Below, piece by piece: positions 34,355 to 45,287 of a stretch of 64,000 nucleotides of DNA (position 1 is its first letter; the number at the start of each line of letters is the position of its first letter). Origin of the DNA: Mytilisepta virgata (taxonomy: Eukaryota > Mollusca > Bivalvia > Mytilida > Mytilidae); NCBI GenBank assembly GCA_028015205.1, contig CM051514.1, positions 37,774,150 through 37,838,149 of the forward strand, read 5' to 3'. Under the pieces are notes generated by a model that saw only the letters and a list, made by a program, of their open reading frames with translations, ran no database searches and was not told where the DNA came from. A program made the position numbers and the translations under genes.

Positions 34355-35095
34355 AAAAATGTTTTTTTGTGGTGGCCATATTGACTATAAAAAGTTTTTG
34401 CGGCCATGTCATTCATGGAACAGGAACTCAATATGGATGTTGTGGCAGGCTTCCCATAAACTTTCCTGTCAAGTAGGTGGTATCATCTGATAGTTTCATG
34501 TATATATATGCAGTAGTATTCCAGAAATGGATGTTAATGCAAATTTTAACAGAAGTCAATGAAGCGCGAAATGTAGGTCAGCGTGACCCAATTGTCATAT
34601 GGCTGTTCGTTACTACCGAAGATGTATCCACTGATGAAGTAGACTGTATGCCACGTAGAATTACCAAAATGGAACTTCAGGTTCCATCAAAGTCCATATG
34701 ACGAAAACACAACCACATAAATTGTCAATATTTTTATTGTTACAATTATTTCTGAACTGGAACTTGATGAAAAGCTTTCATAAAATACACATTCCATAAT
34801 GCATTACCTTTTCCCTTCAGAATAAATATGAAAATAAAATTGTAGATGTAAACATTTCCTTAGTGACGGATGAATTTTTCAAAAAATGCCGTGAGTTAGG
34901 TAGAGCATATTTTTGGAAAATAATTGTTCCAATTGTTCCATTGTCATCATGGGCAGGGCAAGCGAGGCTTAATATCACAAATATATCCGATAATCAGACG
35001 ATAAAAGCATTTTTAGTGTGTGGCTGCGTGTGCTGTCCACGTTTATATTTATCAAAGATGTCCGAGATAAATTTCGTCATTAATGGTAAAGATTA

Positions 35096-35824
35096 TGGCA
35101 AGCCGTTTTACTATTTATTCTAACTTCAAGATATCTCATATAATATATAAGATATCTTATATACTTTATAAGATATCTTATATAGTTTATAAGATATCTC
35201 ATATAATTTATAAGATATCTCATACAATTTATAAGATATCTCATATAATTTATAAGATATCTCATATAATTTTCTTTATAAGATATCTTATAAACTATAT
35301 AAGATATCTTATATAAAAAATATTTATAAGATATCTTATAAACTTTATAAGATATCTTATATACTTTATAAGATATCTTCTAAAGTTTATAAGATATCTT
35401 ATAAAGTATATAAGATATCTTATAAAGTATATAAGATATCTTCTAAAGTTTATAAGATATCTTATAAAAACTGGATTATATAAGATATCTTATATATTAT
35501 ATGAGATATCTTGAAGTTAGAATAAATAGTAAAACGGCTTGCTGTAATTTATAATTTATAAGATATCTCATATAATTTTCTTTATAAGATATCATATAAA
35601 CTATATAAGATATCTTATAAACGATTTTTTATATAAGATATCTTATATACTTTATAAAGTATATAAGATATCTTATATAAAAAATATTTATAAGATATCT
35701 TATAAAAACTGGATTATATAAGATATCTTATATATTATATGAGATATCTTATATATTATATGAGATATCTTATATATTATATGAGATATCTTGAAGTTAG
35801 AATAAATAGTAAAACGGCTTGCCA
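35096..35824. mobile_element. MITE-like element filled with 28 GATATC palindromes at 21-bp steps
   Basis: The ends are TGGCAAGCCG and CGGCTTGCCA, extending as near-perfect inverted repeats of about 50 bp (including TTACTATTTATTCTAACTTC) and flanked by TA on both sides, as in TA-targeting MITEs. Between them lie TATAAGATATCTTATA-type palindromes. GATATC starts at 35130, 35151, 35172, 35193, 35214, 35235, 35256, 35282, 35303, 35330, 35351, 35372, 35393, 35414, 35435, 35456, 35484 and 35505, and in a second block at 35562, 35588, 35609, 35637, 35667, 35694, 35722, 35743, 35764 and 35785. An internal copy of the right end (about 35505-35543) suggests that one unit plus a partial duplicate are fused. 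ORFs across it (repeats of YKIS-HI) are artefacts. Confidence 0.85.
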
Positions 35825-35829
35825 TAAAA

Positions 35830-38800
35830 GATGACCATTTGTTAAAAATATTTTTATCTAGGGCTTACAGGGAATTGTATGGTAGAGATATATTTATACA
35901 GGTCACATGACAAATAATGTAAAAATAGATAATGGTTGGTTTATCACTTTGTGCAAGACAAACATCCGAGAAATCCAAAAAACAACTAAGTTAGGAATTC
36001 CTCTGAACTTTACCTTACTTATTCGTAATCTTCAAAGTTCATAACCTTTACAGTTAGGAGAAATTGCGTTATTGTAAAAAAAAACAATCCTGAATACATG
36101 AAGCGGAAACATCCCACTCGAAGGAGAATGTTTTTAATGTGTTTTATTCTTCTTCCGTAATTTCAAACAGAAACACATTTAAAATATGTGCATACTTATT
36201 TATTTAAATCAATGTGTTAAAATGATGCATTCGAGAACCTTCTAAGGGATATGTTGGGAGAATTCATATCGAAAAGTGCATACAAATTCCATTTGCACAT
36301 AAACAAAACTGCAGTTTAAATTTATAAATGCAGATTGTCAAATCCGATAATAACCTTTATAATCTGAACTATACATCGTTTATTTTGAACCACGCGTTTT
36401 GCCGCCTATTCGGCTAATTCGTAAATTTAGTATTACAGATACATGTACATCTAACATCTGACCCAATTGTTCAACATTAAAAATCGTATAAGCTTTTAGT
36501 AGAATAATGATAGGAAATAAGTGTGAAAAATTAAATCTTGATTTTGTAATACTGCGAAGAAAATGTGCTTTTATAGCTCCCAACTCTGTAATCTAAACAA
36601 TTACGTTACAACAAAAAATTGTTACCAGTAGGATACATTGTAGGAATTGTGATATGCTTCTGAAATTTATCTAAAATGAATACCCATGCATCGTTTCTAT
36701 TTTTAACTAGTATATAAACTAAAATTTAGGCTTAATATTTCCTATTTGTATCCGCACAATATTTATTGTTTAAAAGTTAGCTAAAAACAAGAGCAACTAA
36801 TTTAATAAGAAGAATCACCTTCTGTGTGTTTACTCTGAACGGTAAAATGTTGGCATTTCATATCACTATATATCGTTCCTATTTGTTCGTTAAGCAACAA
36901 AGATCGATGATAATCTAATGCAGCTGGAAATTGCTTTCAGTTGAATGAATATTAAACTTTTTTTTTTAACAATATTTGATTTTTGACCCTTAGTTATTAT
37001 AAGACATTATCGTTTTATTGCTGTGTGTCATCTATGTTAACGGGAATACTATATTTATTAGGGTTATGTGTGACTTTTGAGGTATTGACAGCCTTGTCTC
37101 CGAGTTCTTTTAAACTTTTTCTTATGTCAAATCAACATCATTTAGTATACAATTGACGGTTTGGGGTGTGGGGGGAGGGGGGGGGGGGCGGTGGTCGATT
37201 TTTATGGATTTAGATATAGATAAATTCCAGATCATGTAAGTACGATGTAAAAAATGTAGAGCGGTGGAAAAAAGTGAACAGCTAAGTAACTGAATTGAAC
37301 GCAGGAACACTTTAATTTTTAATTACAAACAGGGATGAACAAAGTGCCCCCCCCCCCCCCCCCCCATAAGGTATATATTTCCTTATAGATATATGCACTA
37401 ATTCTTCCGTAGAAGATAATATGAGGGAAGACTCTTGAATGCAGTAATCTTTCACAAAATACTTTTCTTGTCAAGACCTTCCTCGAAGAAAATTTCACTA
37501 AAATGTTTTCATCATTCAATGAGGATAGTTTTTAAATCATAGTAAAACTGATTTATAGCCGAAGTCGTTAAAACAATGTCAACCATACCATTAGCAAATT
37601 TTCAATACTCTATCTAAATTTGCTATTTCCTATTGATTACTCGTTTATTTAGTAACAACTGAGAGGGGATTTCCCTTTTTTCTTGCTCAGTTTCTCGATG
37701 TGTAGGTCAAATATGAATTCATTTCAAACATGTGTGACACTATCAAATATTGGCTAGTTTGTTGTCAAAAGTTTGATCTATATAAAAACGGCCAAGAAGT
37801 CAATGTAGAAATATGTTGGACACACATTATACCGAAATCTGACAAACGAGAAAAATATTGCAAAACTGTTAATGTTGGTGAGATTTTCAGAAGAATTTTA
37901 GTAAGGTTTCTTTCAGATGTAGAGCACATTGCATTGTCCTGATGCCAGTCTGCACTTTACTATATTACTAATTAAAATATATTAGTATCTTTGGATTGTT
38001 ATATTTTTACGCTAGTATTCAAAAGGGTCTGATAATCCATTTGTATTTACCACGGATTCCCTCAGAAATTTTATAAAGGGTTCACATAACGGACGGAACG
38101 GAGAAGTAAATACAGAAAGGGGCGCAGGTTAAAACTTGTTTCTTTAGTTCTTGCTCTTATTGTGTTGATTATTGCTGCCAAAAAGAGTGCATTTATTAGT
38201 AAGACAGTGCGAAAGTTTAACAGAAGCTGGAAAAAATACGAGACACAGATTGCTATCGTTGAAACTTGCTTGATAAATAGCTTTCTGTGATAGACATTTC
38301 TCCAGCCATTATAGCTAGTCATCGTTGACCACTAGAAAGATTTTTGACAGCCTATCATTTTGTAATATATATATCTTACCCCTTTCTAGAAAAATATAGA
38401 AAACAATAAAAACGTTAGCGAAGCATACTTTTTTAAAAGCAAAAAGGCAGCAAGGAAAGAAATAAGATATTTGTTTATGGTAATTTTTCCTTTACAAATA
38501 GTTCAACAGATTTATAGTTTTTTAGGTTGAAACAATTTTGTTTGTTCTACTTTATACAGTATTGGTATACCTCATGGTGTGATTCTACATCGATAATATT
38601 AAAAGTATTTTCAAAAGAGTTTTATATTAATTCGATAATTTTCTCTTTAAAGTGTTAAAGAACCATACAAAATAAATATTTAAAAGCCAAATGTAAAAGT
38701 GTTTGACTTGAACTATATATATAGATTATAACATGGCATTTTTCATATCACATCTATTATCAGACCTAGGTCAAGATATCAGCCCGAGAGCCGCTAGGGT

Positions 38801-39230
38801 CGAGGGATGATTTTGACCATTGGCTGATAATGGGTTTGATATGAATTATGACATGTTATATTTTTATCATATAGTTCAACATTGGTGTTTTATAGGTCTC
38901 CATGAAAATCTTATCTCATTGATTTCTGTTTCATTGCCGTGTTCCAAGATATCCTCAAGGCGCTGCAAATTGTCATTGTCCCTCATCCATTTAGTCAAAA
39001 TGTTTTGTCACTTAATGTTTTCTGTGTGTATAAATATTTTTGAGCGAATTAATATAATCCACAGTTTCTTCACGCTATCGTCTGCCGTGTTTCGATGTGC
39101 TAGTTTTGAATCGATTACGGAAACGACTGATTTATAACGCGATTACGGATTAGGGTGTGATATAAAACGGAAGCAGTTGATATAAAACGGAAACAGTTGA
39201 TAGCAAAGTCATATCAGCCCGCTTAGCCAA
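35830..39230 (-). other. Intron 1 sequence with paired G and C runs
   Basis: No gene recognised. A G-rich block at 37163-37195 and a 19-base C-run at 37347-37365 lie about 155 bp apart and could pair. ORFs at 38071-38322 and 38820-39137 show no family motifs. Confidence 0.6.
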
Positions 39231-39494
39231 TTCTTATAAAATTTGGGCAGAAATATGTACCATTTCCAGTTTTATCGAAGGGTAAAATTTTTGTTTTCTA
39301 TAAGTATATGATAAAAATGTATATGGAGGAAATGATCGGCTGAAAATAAATCTCCACAGTTGAATATCAAAATATTTTAAACTTTCAGCAAACCTTATTA
39401 AATGTCCCGAGCGGACAAATATTGTACCTAATTGGATGTACATGTATTAACAGATCTATATTCATTCCTTTCTTTGATCCTCTGTCAGTTTTTC

Positions 39495-39512
39495 ACACAC
39501 ACACACACACAG
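39495..39512. repeat. AC microsatellite
   Basis: Nine AC units in the intron just downstream, in gene sense, of exon 1b. Confidence 0.9.
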
Positions 39513-39650
39513 AATCAGACATTAGTGATAGGAACAGGGAGAAAAACATTAAACATAACAAATCAGATATTATGAAAAATCAACAATGGCATACGAATGC
39601 TTTATAAGATATTAATTTCTACGTTCAGCAATGAAAAGTTGGGCACTTAC

Positions 39651-39753
39651 CATCGTTCGGATATGGCTGCTGTAGTACAGTATAATTGCAAACTCGAGAG
39701 TTGTAACTCATTTCAAAACTCATCGTGTCATTATGATTATCATTCGTAGCCAT
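39651..39753 (-). CDS. Receptor alternative first coding exon 1b
   Basis: The exon encodes 34 codons plus one base, ending in a GTAAGT donor in phase 1 exactly like exon 1a. It begins Met-Ala-Thr-Asn and ends CNYTVLQQPYPNDG, which aligns with CNETILQSSFPDDG of exon 1a at 8 of 14 positions and carries the same single cysteine and glycosylation sequon. An in-frame TGA lies two codons before the ATG, which supports the ATG as a true start. Joining to exon 2 gives ...PNDG-YLYCNATFDG. Because each alternative exon holds one copy of the required first cysteine, a functional receptor should use one or the other, not both. No signal peptide is visible. Confidence 0.8.
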
Positions 39754-41029
39754 TCCTCAAAATATGTTCATTTTCACATAGAAATATCCTTTTATAGATA
39801 CATGTATATGCAGTTGAAGAGATCGATTGTTTTCCAGTCAATTCACATATATGAATTACAAATTACATAAACTATCTAAAGTCCAACCATAGTACTATGA
39901 AAATAAAATAAATTTCCCTCATCATTTCGCTGTAAATGATAATTCTAACATTGGTTATTATAAGACTTTAATAACGTGCAGCATAATTCAGTCAATAACT
40001 ATTTTATGTATGTTTCAATACCTGATTTGCTATTATTGACAAATTAACACCGTTGTTATTCTCAAACTAAAATTATTTTCATTAAGTTAACTTTCCTGAT
40101 GTGCTCTTTAGCAGTTTCCTTTGTGTCATTGTCGAAAAACATTTACGATACAATAACATTGTTTCAGTTTTAAACACATTACGTAACCTCTATCAAAGTA
40201 AGATAAGCACCATTTAGTGATTCCTTTACGACAACCAGAGCTTCATTTCATGATACGTTGTCGAAATTATGGGAGATAATGCGTGAATATTCAATGTTAT
40301 TTGCCACTGGATTATTTTAATAGCCTGAATAAAGTTCTACTTTAAAAATGAGCAAATAGGGAATCATAGTCTGAAAGATTGTAACGTAATGGATTTTTGA
40401 CAATAATTTTTGTTGAGTTATTTACCGTCTTGAGTCGCAAAGTAAGATTTGAAAATGTTACCACTGACTGTAAATATTATACTATACCAAAATGTGATTT
40501 TGAATGAGAAATTTTCAATAGAAATTAAAAGTTCTCAAAATTCAACATATTAAAATGTGAAATGACTAATTTAACATTTACTAAATTGAACAAAAAAATA
40601 TTTTGAAAATTTATCATTCACAATCCAAAATATAGTGCAACCCATGTAGGTAATAATGTCAAACGAAAATCCAGGGATGTAAATAAGAATATAATAAAAC
40701 CTCGCAGGAGGTATCTCCCTTTTGAATTGAATTAGGCAAATCGGTTTTGCTTCTCTGAAAAAATAACCGAATTCGTAAAGTTTAATTGTTTTAGTTAAGC
40801 ATGGGTAATCGCATTTCATGTTTAATTTATCTGACATTTTAACCTAATGAAAGCATGAAAAAGTAATTATATGAAATAAAAATTTCTGTTAACTAATTAC
40901 TTTCTAATACATTCTCCATACTTGTATACGAACTTATGTAATGCTTCTATGTTGAACTCGAAAGCATATGTAGGGCTTTAATATTCAACGGACTCGTGCA
41001 GCTGTCGCATATAGTCATACAAACATTGA

Positions 41030-41180
41030 TCTGTGTATATGTAGAGATTTGAGTCAAGCATTAATCCGCCATATCCTTATTCAATACTTTGAATATGTAT
41101 TTAAAGGTGTGGTTATTTCCAGTACAGATCATCAAGATATAGAATTATATGGAAGTCCATGATGAGATACCATTACAACC
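41030..41180. repeat. Segment shared with 44862-45345
   Basis: It contains GTAGAGATTTGAGTCAAGCA and GTGGTTATTTCCAGTACAGA, both also found at 44.87-45.33 kb. It lies about 1.3 kb upstream, in gene sense, of exon 1b, while the partner lies about 0.7 kb upstream of exon 1a. It is either a dispersed repeat or part of a duplication that included the first exon. Confidence 0.7.
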
Positions 41181-41417
41181 TTTATGAGAGTGTTATTTCT
41201 GATTGTTTCTTTTGATACATCGACAGTTTTCGACCAGCAGGCACGAGACCCCTAGCTAGTTTTATCCTTTAAGCTTGCACATATTTACCCAGCTATCTAA
41301 ATTATGTTGACAGTTACTTCAGCAGCAGTTTTGGGGTCAGTGATCGCGTTAGCCCGGTACTAATTTTAATCTCTCCGGGTACCTTAAGCTGCTTATAAAT
41401 TGTAATCGGTACTGTAT

Positions 41418-41505
41418 AATTGGCAAGAGGAAGTCATCCGTTACATGTATATACATATAATACACTGTATATAAAATTTGATATACAGTGATAAGACATG
41501 GTAAT
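41418..41505 (+). repeat. Inverted repeat partner of 44450-44540
   Basis: About 85 bp (TATAATTGGCAAGAGGAAGT ... ATATAAAATTTGATAT) is the reverse complement of 44450-44540 with few differences. The two arms flank exon 1a and the 42-43 kb repeats. Confidence 0.85.
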
Positions 41506-41999
41506 AAGAATAATCAGAACGATAGGGTCTTCACAGAATATCAAAGTAACTTTCAATATTTGTTAAGAGTGGACACAACGGAAGGTGTGACGGCGTCGCA
41601 GAAATTCTTAGATGAGCAAATGCTTACCACATTTTAAATTATTGACGTGTTTAAGTAGCGGTTTCTATTCGTAAAATATGAAAATAAAACACGTAAAACA
41701 TAAAGATAGCAGACCTAGTCGACCCGTTACTATTCTGAACTTAATAACGTTTGTATTTTTGACGTATATGATTAGATAATTCTTAGTTTCCATAAAATGT
41801 AAAAGGTTTAGGATAATATCGAAATACTACCAACCAGCTGTTTATACCCCGAGACGTAGAGTGCACAATAGCGGTATATTCTCAGTGGTAATAATAGGTT
41901 CTTTGATACCAAGTATGCACGTTTGTCAATTTATGACCTAAAATGCTGGAAACTAAAAAATATTCCATAAGACGAGCAAAATGCAAAAATGACCTGAAG

Positions 42000-42525
42000 G
42001 GTAAAGCCAAAACCACATAAAAAAGAGCTATGCACGTGGGTGATACTCCTTACTTTTCACAAAATTTAAATTACAATCAAGTCCTAAAATTTTTAAAACG
42101 AAAACAATAATCCAAAATTATGCACGAAAGAGATACATGAATTCCTTACATTGACCATTTTCAATCCAAAGATTGGAACCCTAAATCACGTCCACACATA
42201 GTGAAGAACAATATTATAAACAAACAAAACGACTGAAAGAAAAAATGAATGAGAATTTCCAGAGACAAAGCCAAATTAGCCCTATTTGACCATTTTCAGT
42301 CCATATAGTAGATCTCTTTAGCTGAAATTTGGCTTCCTATTTCGGTATTTTTGGTTGAGTACTTCTTGTTTAATATAAGTTTGGTTTTTGGTCTTCCAAA
42401 TGTTTCGGTTTTAATGCTGCTGATGAGAGGTAACTCCTTGAAATGCGTCGTATACAGCATAGTATAAATTTACTATAAATTTACTATATCTAATATATGT
42501 ATCTTTGGATTGTTATTTTGGACCC
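42000..42525 (+). repeat. Dispersed repeat block
   Basis: Phrases such as GGGTAAAGCCAAAACCA and GAGATACTCCTTACTTTT recur at 42896-42975 and, more diverged, at 56420-56650. The part from about 42311 to 42520 is the reverse complement of 46560-46765. No coding potential. Confidence 0.7.
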
Positions 42526-42529
42526 CTTA

Positions 42530-42875
42530 AACGATTTTCAAAATTCGAAAACCTTATTTCACATCGATATACAATATGTGATAATACTGAATGGAAATAA
42601 AAAACATAGAATTAAAAATGAACGAGGAGTTTAGGTCACAAGTTTGAATTTTCAATTTTCGAAATTCGACCCCAATTTTTTAAAATCAAAATTCTAAAAC
42701 CTTATTGCGCATCTACATACAGTTTGTGACAATAATGTATAGAAATTGAATGCATGAAGTTATAAATGAACGGGGAGTTCTGGAGACAAGATTATCTAAC
42801 GGACGGAAAGATGGACGGACTGACGGACAGATTACAAATATCCCCGAAGTTCATTTGAAGTGCGGGGATAAACAT
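42530..42875. mobile_element. Second Pearl-like family, copy with microsatellite and hairpin end
   Basis: Two diverged units (anchors 42555 and 42703, 148 bp apart) are followed by an interrupted GGAC microsatellite (42793-42830). A hairpin follows, in which ATCCCCG pairs with CGGGGAT. The architecture matches the 23.4-25.5 kb element although the core sequence is unrelated. Confidence 0.7.
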
Positions 42876-43199
42876 GTTGAAGAGCAAAATGCCAAAATTG
42901 TAAAAAGGGTAAAGCCAAAACCATTTTAGGACAGACCTATGCATGAGGGAGAAACTCCTCAGTTTTCAAAAAGTTTAACATTTTTTTAACAGTAAATTTA
43001 ATGTATCAAATTCGGAATTTATGTCCTTAGTTATTTTGGTTTGTCCTTCCTAACCTTTCCTGCTACCAATTGTGTTGTTTATTTGTATTTTTGAATTAAA
43101 ATGCTCGGCTGTAAAAATCAATAAAGTAATAGTAATCTGAAAAGGAAAAAATTACCTACGATGGCATTCGTTATCGTATTACCATGGGAATATAACATG

Positions 43200-43690
43200 T
43201 AAATTTGGGTTATTCCATTCATTTCCAGTTCTTTTCTTTACATTTCGCTAAATCGTCGGACCACGGTTCAATGAGGTGAACAACCGGACTAGGCACATGT
43301 GATGAATCACGGAAGATCAACCCACAGAGATGCTTATCATGTCACCAGGTGGCGGATAGGGAAGACCCTCTCGTTGGTGGGTCGTAAGTTATAATAGGAA
43401 AGCATGACTGCGGACTATAGTGGGTAACGTGTTTGGAGAATGCCATACTCCCTACACACTAAAGACCCCTTCTGTAGTTTTCGAAACAGAGTACGCTAAT
43501 TGCCGCTACAGAAGGCTAAATTATCCGACCCTACCCACCTATTAATCCTTTTACCGTGGCAGTCAAACATTTGGTTCCGCTTTGATTCCCGTCCAACCCT
43601 TTTTTGGATTGTGTTTGATAAATTGTTGAACTGGTTCTGGTCATGAAGAAGCATTAAATAATTGCCACAGCACGCTAAGCAATAAAACGT
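43200..43690. other. GC-richer block of unknown nature
   Basis: About 450 bp with clearly more G and C than its surroundings (for example GTCACCAGGTGGCGGATAGG, CTACCCACCTATTAATCC) and no long ORF. The GC-rich part ends near GAAGAAGCATTAAATAATTG. It could be an untranslated part of a non-LTR element or a SINE-like repeat, but I do not recognise it. No tRNA box pair was found. Confidence 0.4.
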
Positions 43691-44093
43691 ATCACAAAAT
43701 ACCGAAATAAATTTGATGCACTGTATGCAACAACAATCAATCGATTAACAACTGGACCATGGTTGTTTGATTAAAATTAGAAATATTCAGATTTGCATTA
43801 AATTATTAATAACATTGTATTTAGACATTGATATTTATTTGAAAAGGGAGTATATACATTTTATACAAGGGAAATTCAACTTTAACCATTTAAACACCTC
43901 AACAATTGATCGTTGTCGATCTTCCAGTATAAAAACAGCCATTCCTCTATTGGAAAACGCCATGGACAGGTTTTTAATTTAAAAAAAAGAATGTTCACTG
44001 GTTAAATTAAATTAATATCGCTATTGTCATATAATATCATATATTTAGCGCAAAGCATTTCAACTTAAAAATACCCCAAAAATCAAAACTTAC

Positions 44094-44202
44094 CATCATC
44101 CGGAAAGCTGCTTTGTAGTATGGTCTCATTGCACAGTATATAATCTTCTATGATCTCACGAAGCATTAGTTCCGCAATATTACTATGTACGTTATTATCC
44201 AT
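44094..44202 (-). CDS. Receptor alternative first coding exon 1a
   Basis: The exon encodes 36 codons plus one base. It opens with Met-Asp-Asn-Asn and a predicted amphipathic helix (AELMLREIIEDY), then reaches CNETILQSSFPDDG and a GTAAGT donor in phase 1. Class B1 receptors have an N-terminal alpha-helix followed by cysteine 1 of the hormone-binding domain, and this exon supplies exactly that. Its last base plus the first two of exon 2 give Gly, so the join reads ...PDDG-YLYCNATFDG. CNET is a possible N-glycosylation site. No signal peptide is encoded. The helix is more like the usual receptor N-terminal helix than that of exon 1b. The ATG could alternatively sit in an internal exon, since an AG lies just upstream of it. 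Confidence 0.8.
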
Positions 44203-44449
44203 TCTGTTGTGATTTACAGTACATAAAATTTTTGTTAACAGCTAAAAGTGATAACTGTCGTCACATTCCAGTCTTACATTGCTAGAATTCCGTGTTAACT
44301 CTTCATAAATCTAAATACATGTAAGTAAATATAATTTAAAGCAAACTTTATTTAAAACGTTAAACTGTCTTATGTAATGCATAATAAGTAAGTTTCGTGT
44401 TTACATCATACATTGTTAGGTGTGACCTAAGTAGGCATATGTATCTGTA

Positions 44450-44540
44450 TATTATCTTAAGAAATATCAAATTTTATATACAGTTTATTATCTACTATAT
44501 ACATGGAACGGATGACTACCTCTTGCCAATTATACAGTAT
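44450..44540 (-). repeat. Inverted repeat partner of 41418-41505
   Basis: ATATCAAATTTTATATACAG ... CTCTTGCCAATTATACAGTA is the reverse complement of the 41.4-kb segment. It lies about 0.25 kb upstream of exon 1a in gene sense. Confidence 0.85.
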
Positions 44541-44896
44541 AAATGGAATTTAAATCTACTTCAAACGATAATCTTACTCAAAAGCGTTAAATTTTAAAAC
44601 TACATTAATTGTAAATCTGCAAATCAGTAATTTTTTAAATGGTACTACTTTGATAGTCATCTTCATTAGAAATACACAAGCTGTTTGTGGGTTAAAATGT
44701 CTCTTGTTGACAAATGGTACAATACCTAGATAGCATCACATTACAATTTTTATCATTTGTGGTTTGAATACGAATAAACACGTTAATATACGTCTTATAG
44801 TTTCTTCAAGTTGAAGGCTCACAGTAATTTTGAAAATGTAAAACAGGACTACAAAAAAATTGTCGTGTATGTGTAGGGATTTAAGTCAAGCATTAA

Positions 44897-45287
44897 GGAT
44901 GATCGCTGGTCTAATAGGAAATAAATAGGATTTGAAATAGGTGTTTTAGTTTGAGAGAACATATGAATAGTAAACAAATGAGCAAGAAAAAAATATAGGT
45001 TCATATGCTCATTTTAGAGCTATAAGGTCTTGAAAATTTGCAGGAAATGGGTTTTCTCTGGACTTTTCATTGTCTTTGCATTGACAACTTCAGTCTCTCA
45101 AAGATGTATGAAAAAATAAAAAGGATTTCATAAAATTTTGTCAAATACTATTTTAAGGTATATAGGATTGAATTATAAAAGAAAAAGTGGGAGTTCATGG
45201 GCAAAACATTTCATGTTTAAGAAATGGATAAAACCCGAGGATTCCGAAAATCTGACAAAAAGACCAAAACATGACCAGCGAGCATCC
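44897..45287. mobile_element. TTAA-flanked MITE (piggyBac-like)
   Basis: This 391-bp element has 15-bp terminal inverted repeats, GGATGATCGCTGGTC and GACCAGCGAGCATCC, with one mismatch. TTAA flanks both sides, the target used by piggyBac-type transposases. The related segment at 41060 reads straight through (CAAGCATTAA) without the element. An ORF at 45138-45440 runs out of the MITE and is not a gene. Confidence 0.8.

Larger units (their letters stand above)
8621..44202 (-). other. Gene span: class B1 (calcitonin-receptor-like) GPCR, multi-exon
   Basis: This is the span of one minus-strand gene assembled from short exons. The product would be a plasma-membrane peptide-hormone receptor: a six-cysteine extracellular hormone-binding domain followed by seven transmembrane helices coupled to G proteins. 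Every exon was found by a family motif, then bounded by AG acceptor and GT donor. The phases run 1,1,0,2,0,1,2,0,2,0,0 and agree at every junction. With exon 1a the exons total 1107 nt (369 codons) to the end of TM7. The PLLGxxF...PFRP pattern in TM6 and the FQGLL...FFNGE pattern in TM7 recall vertebrate calcitonin/CGRP receptors, so a calcitonin- or DH31-type ligand is inferred, not shown. The 3' end and any upstream untranslated exon are unresolved. Introns are long and repeat-filled; the largest, between exons 2 and 3, is about 10.9 kb. Confidence 0.9.

Noticed and set aside
35083..35316. Repetitive ORFs (YKIS-HI repeats) on both strands
   Set aside because: They arise because the 21-bp palindrome period is a multiple of three; no start context or conservation argument.
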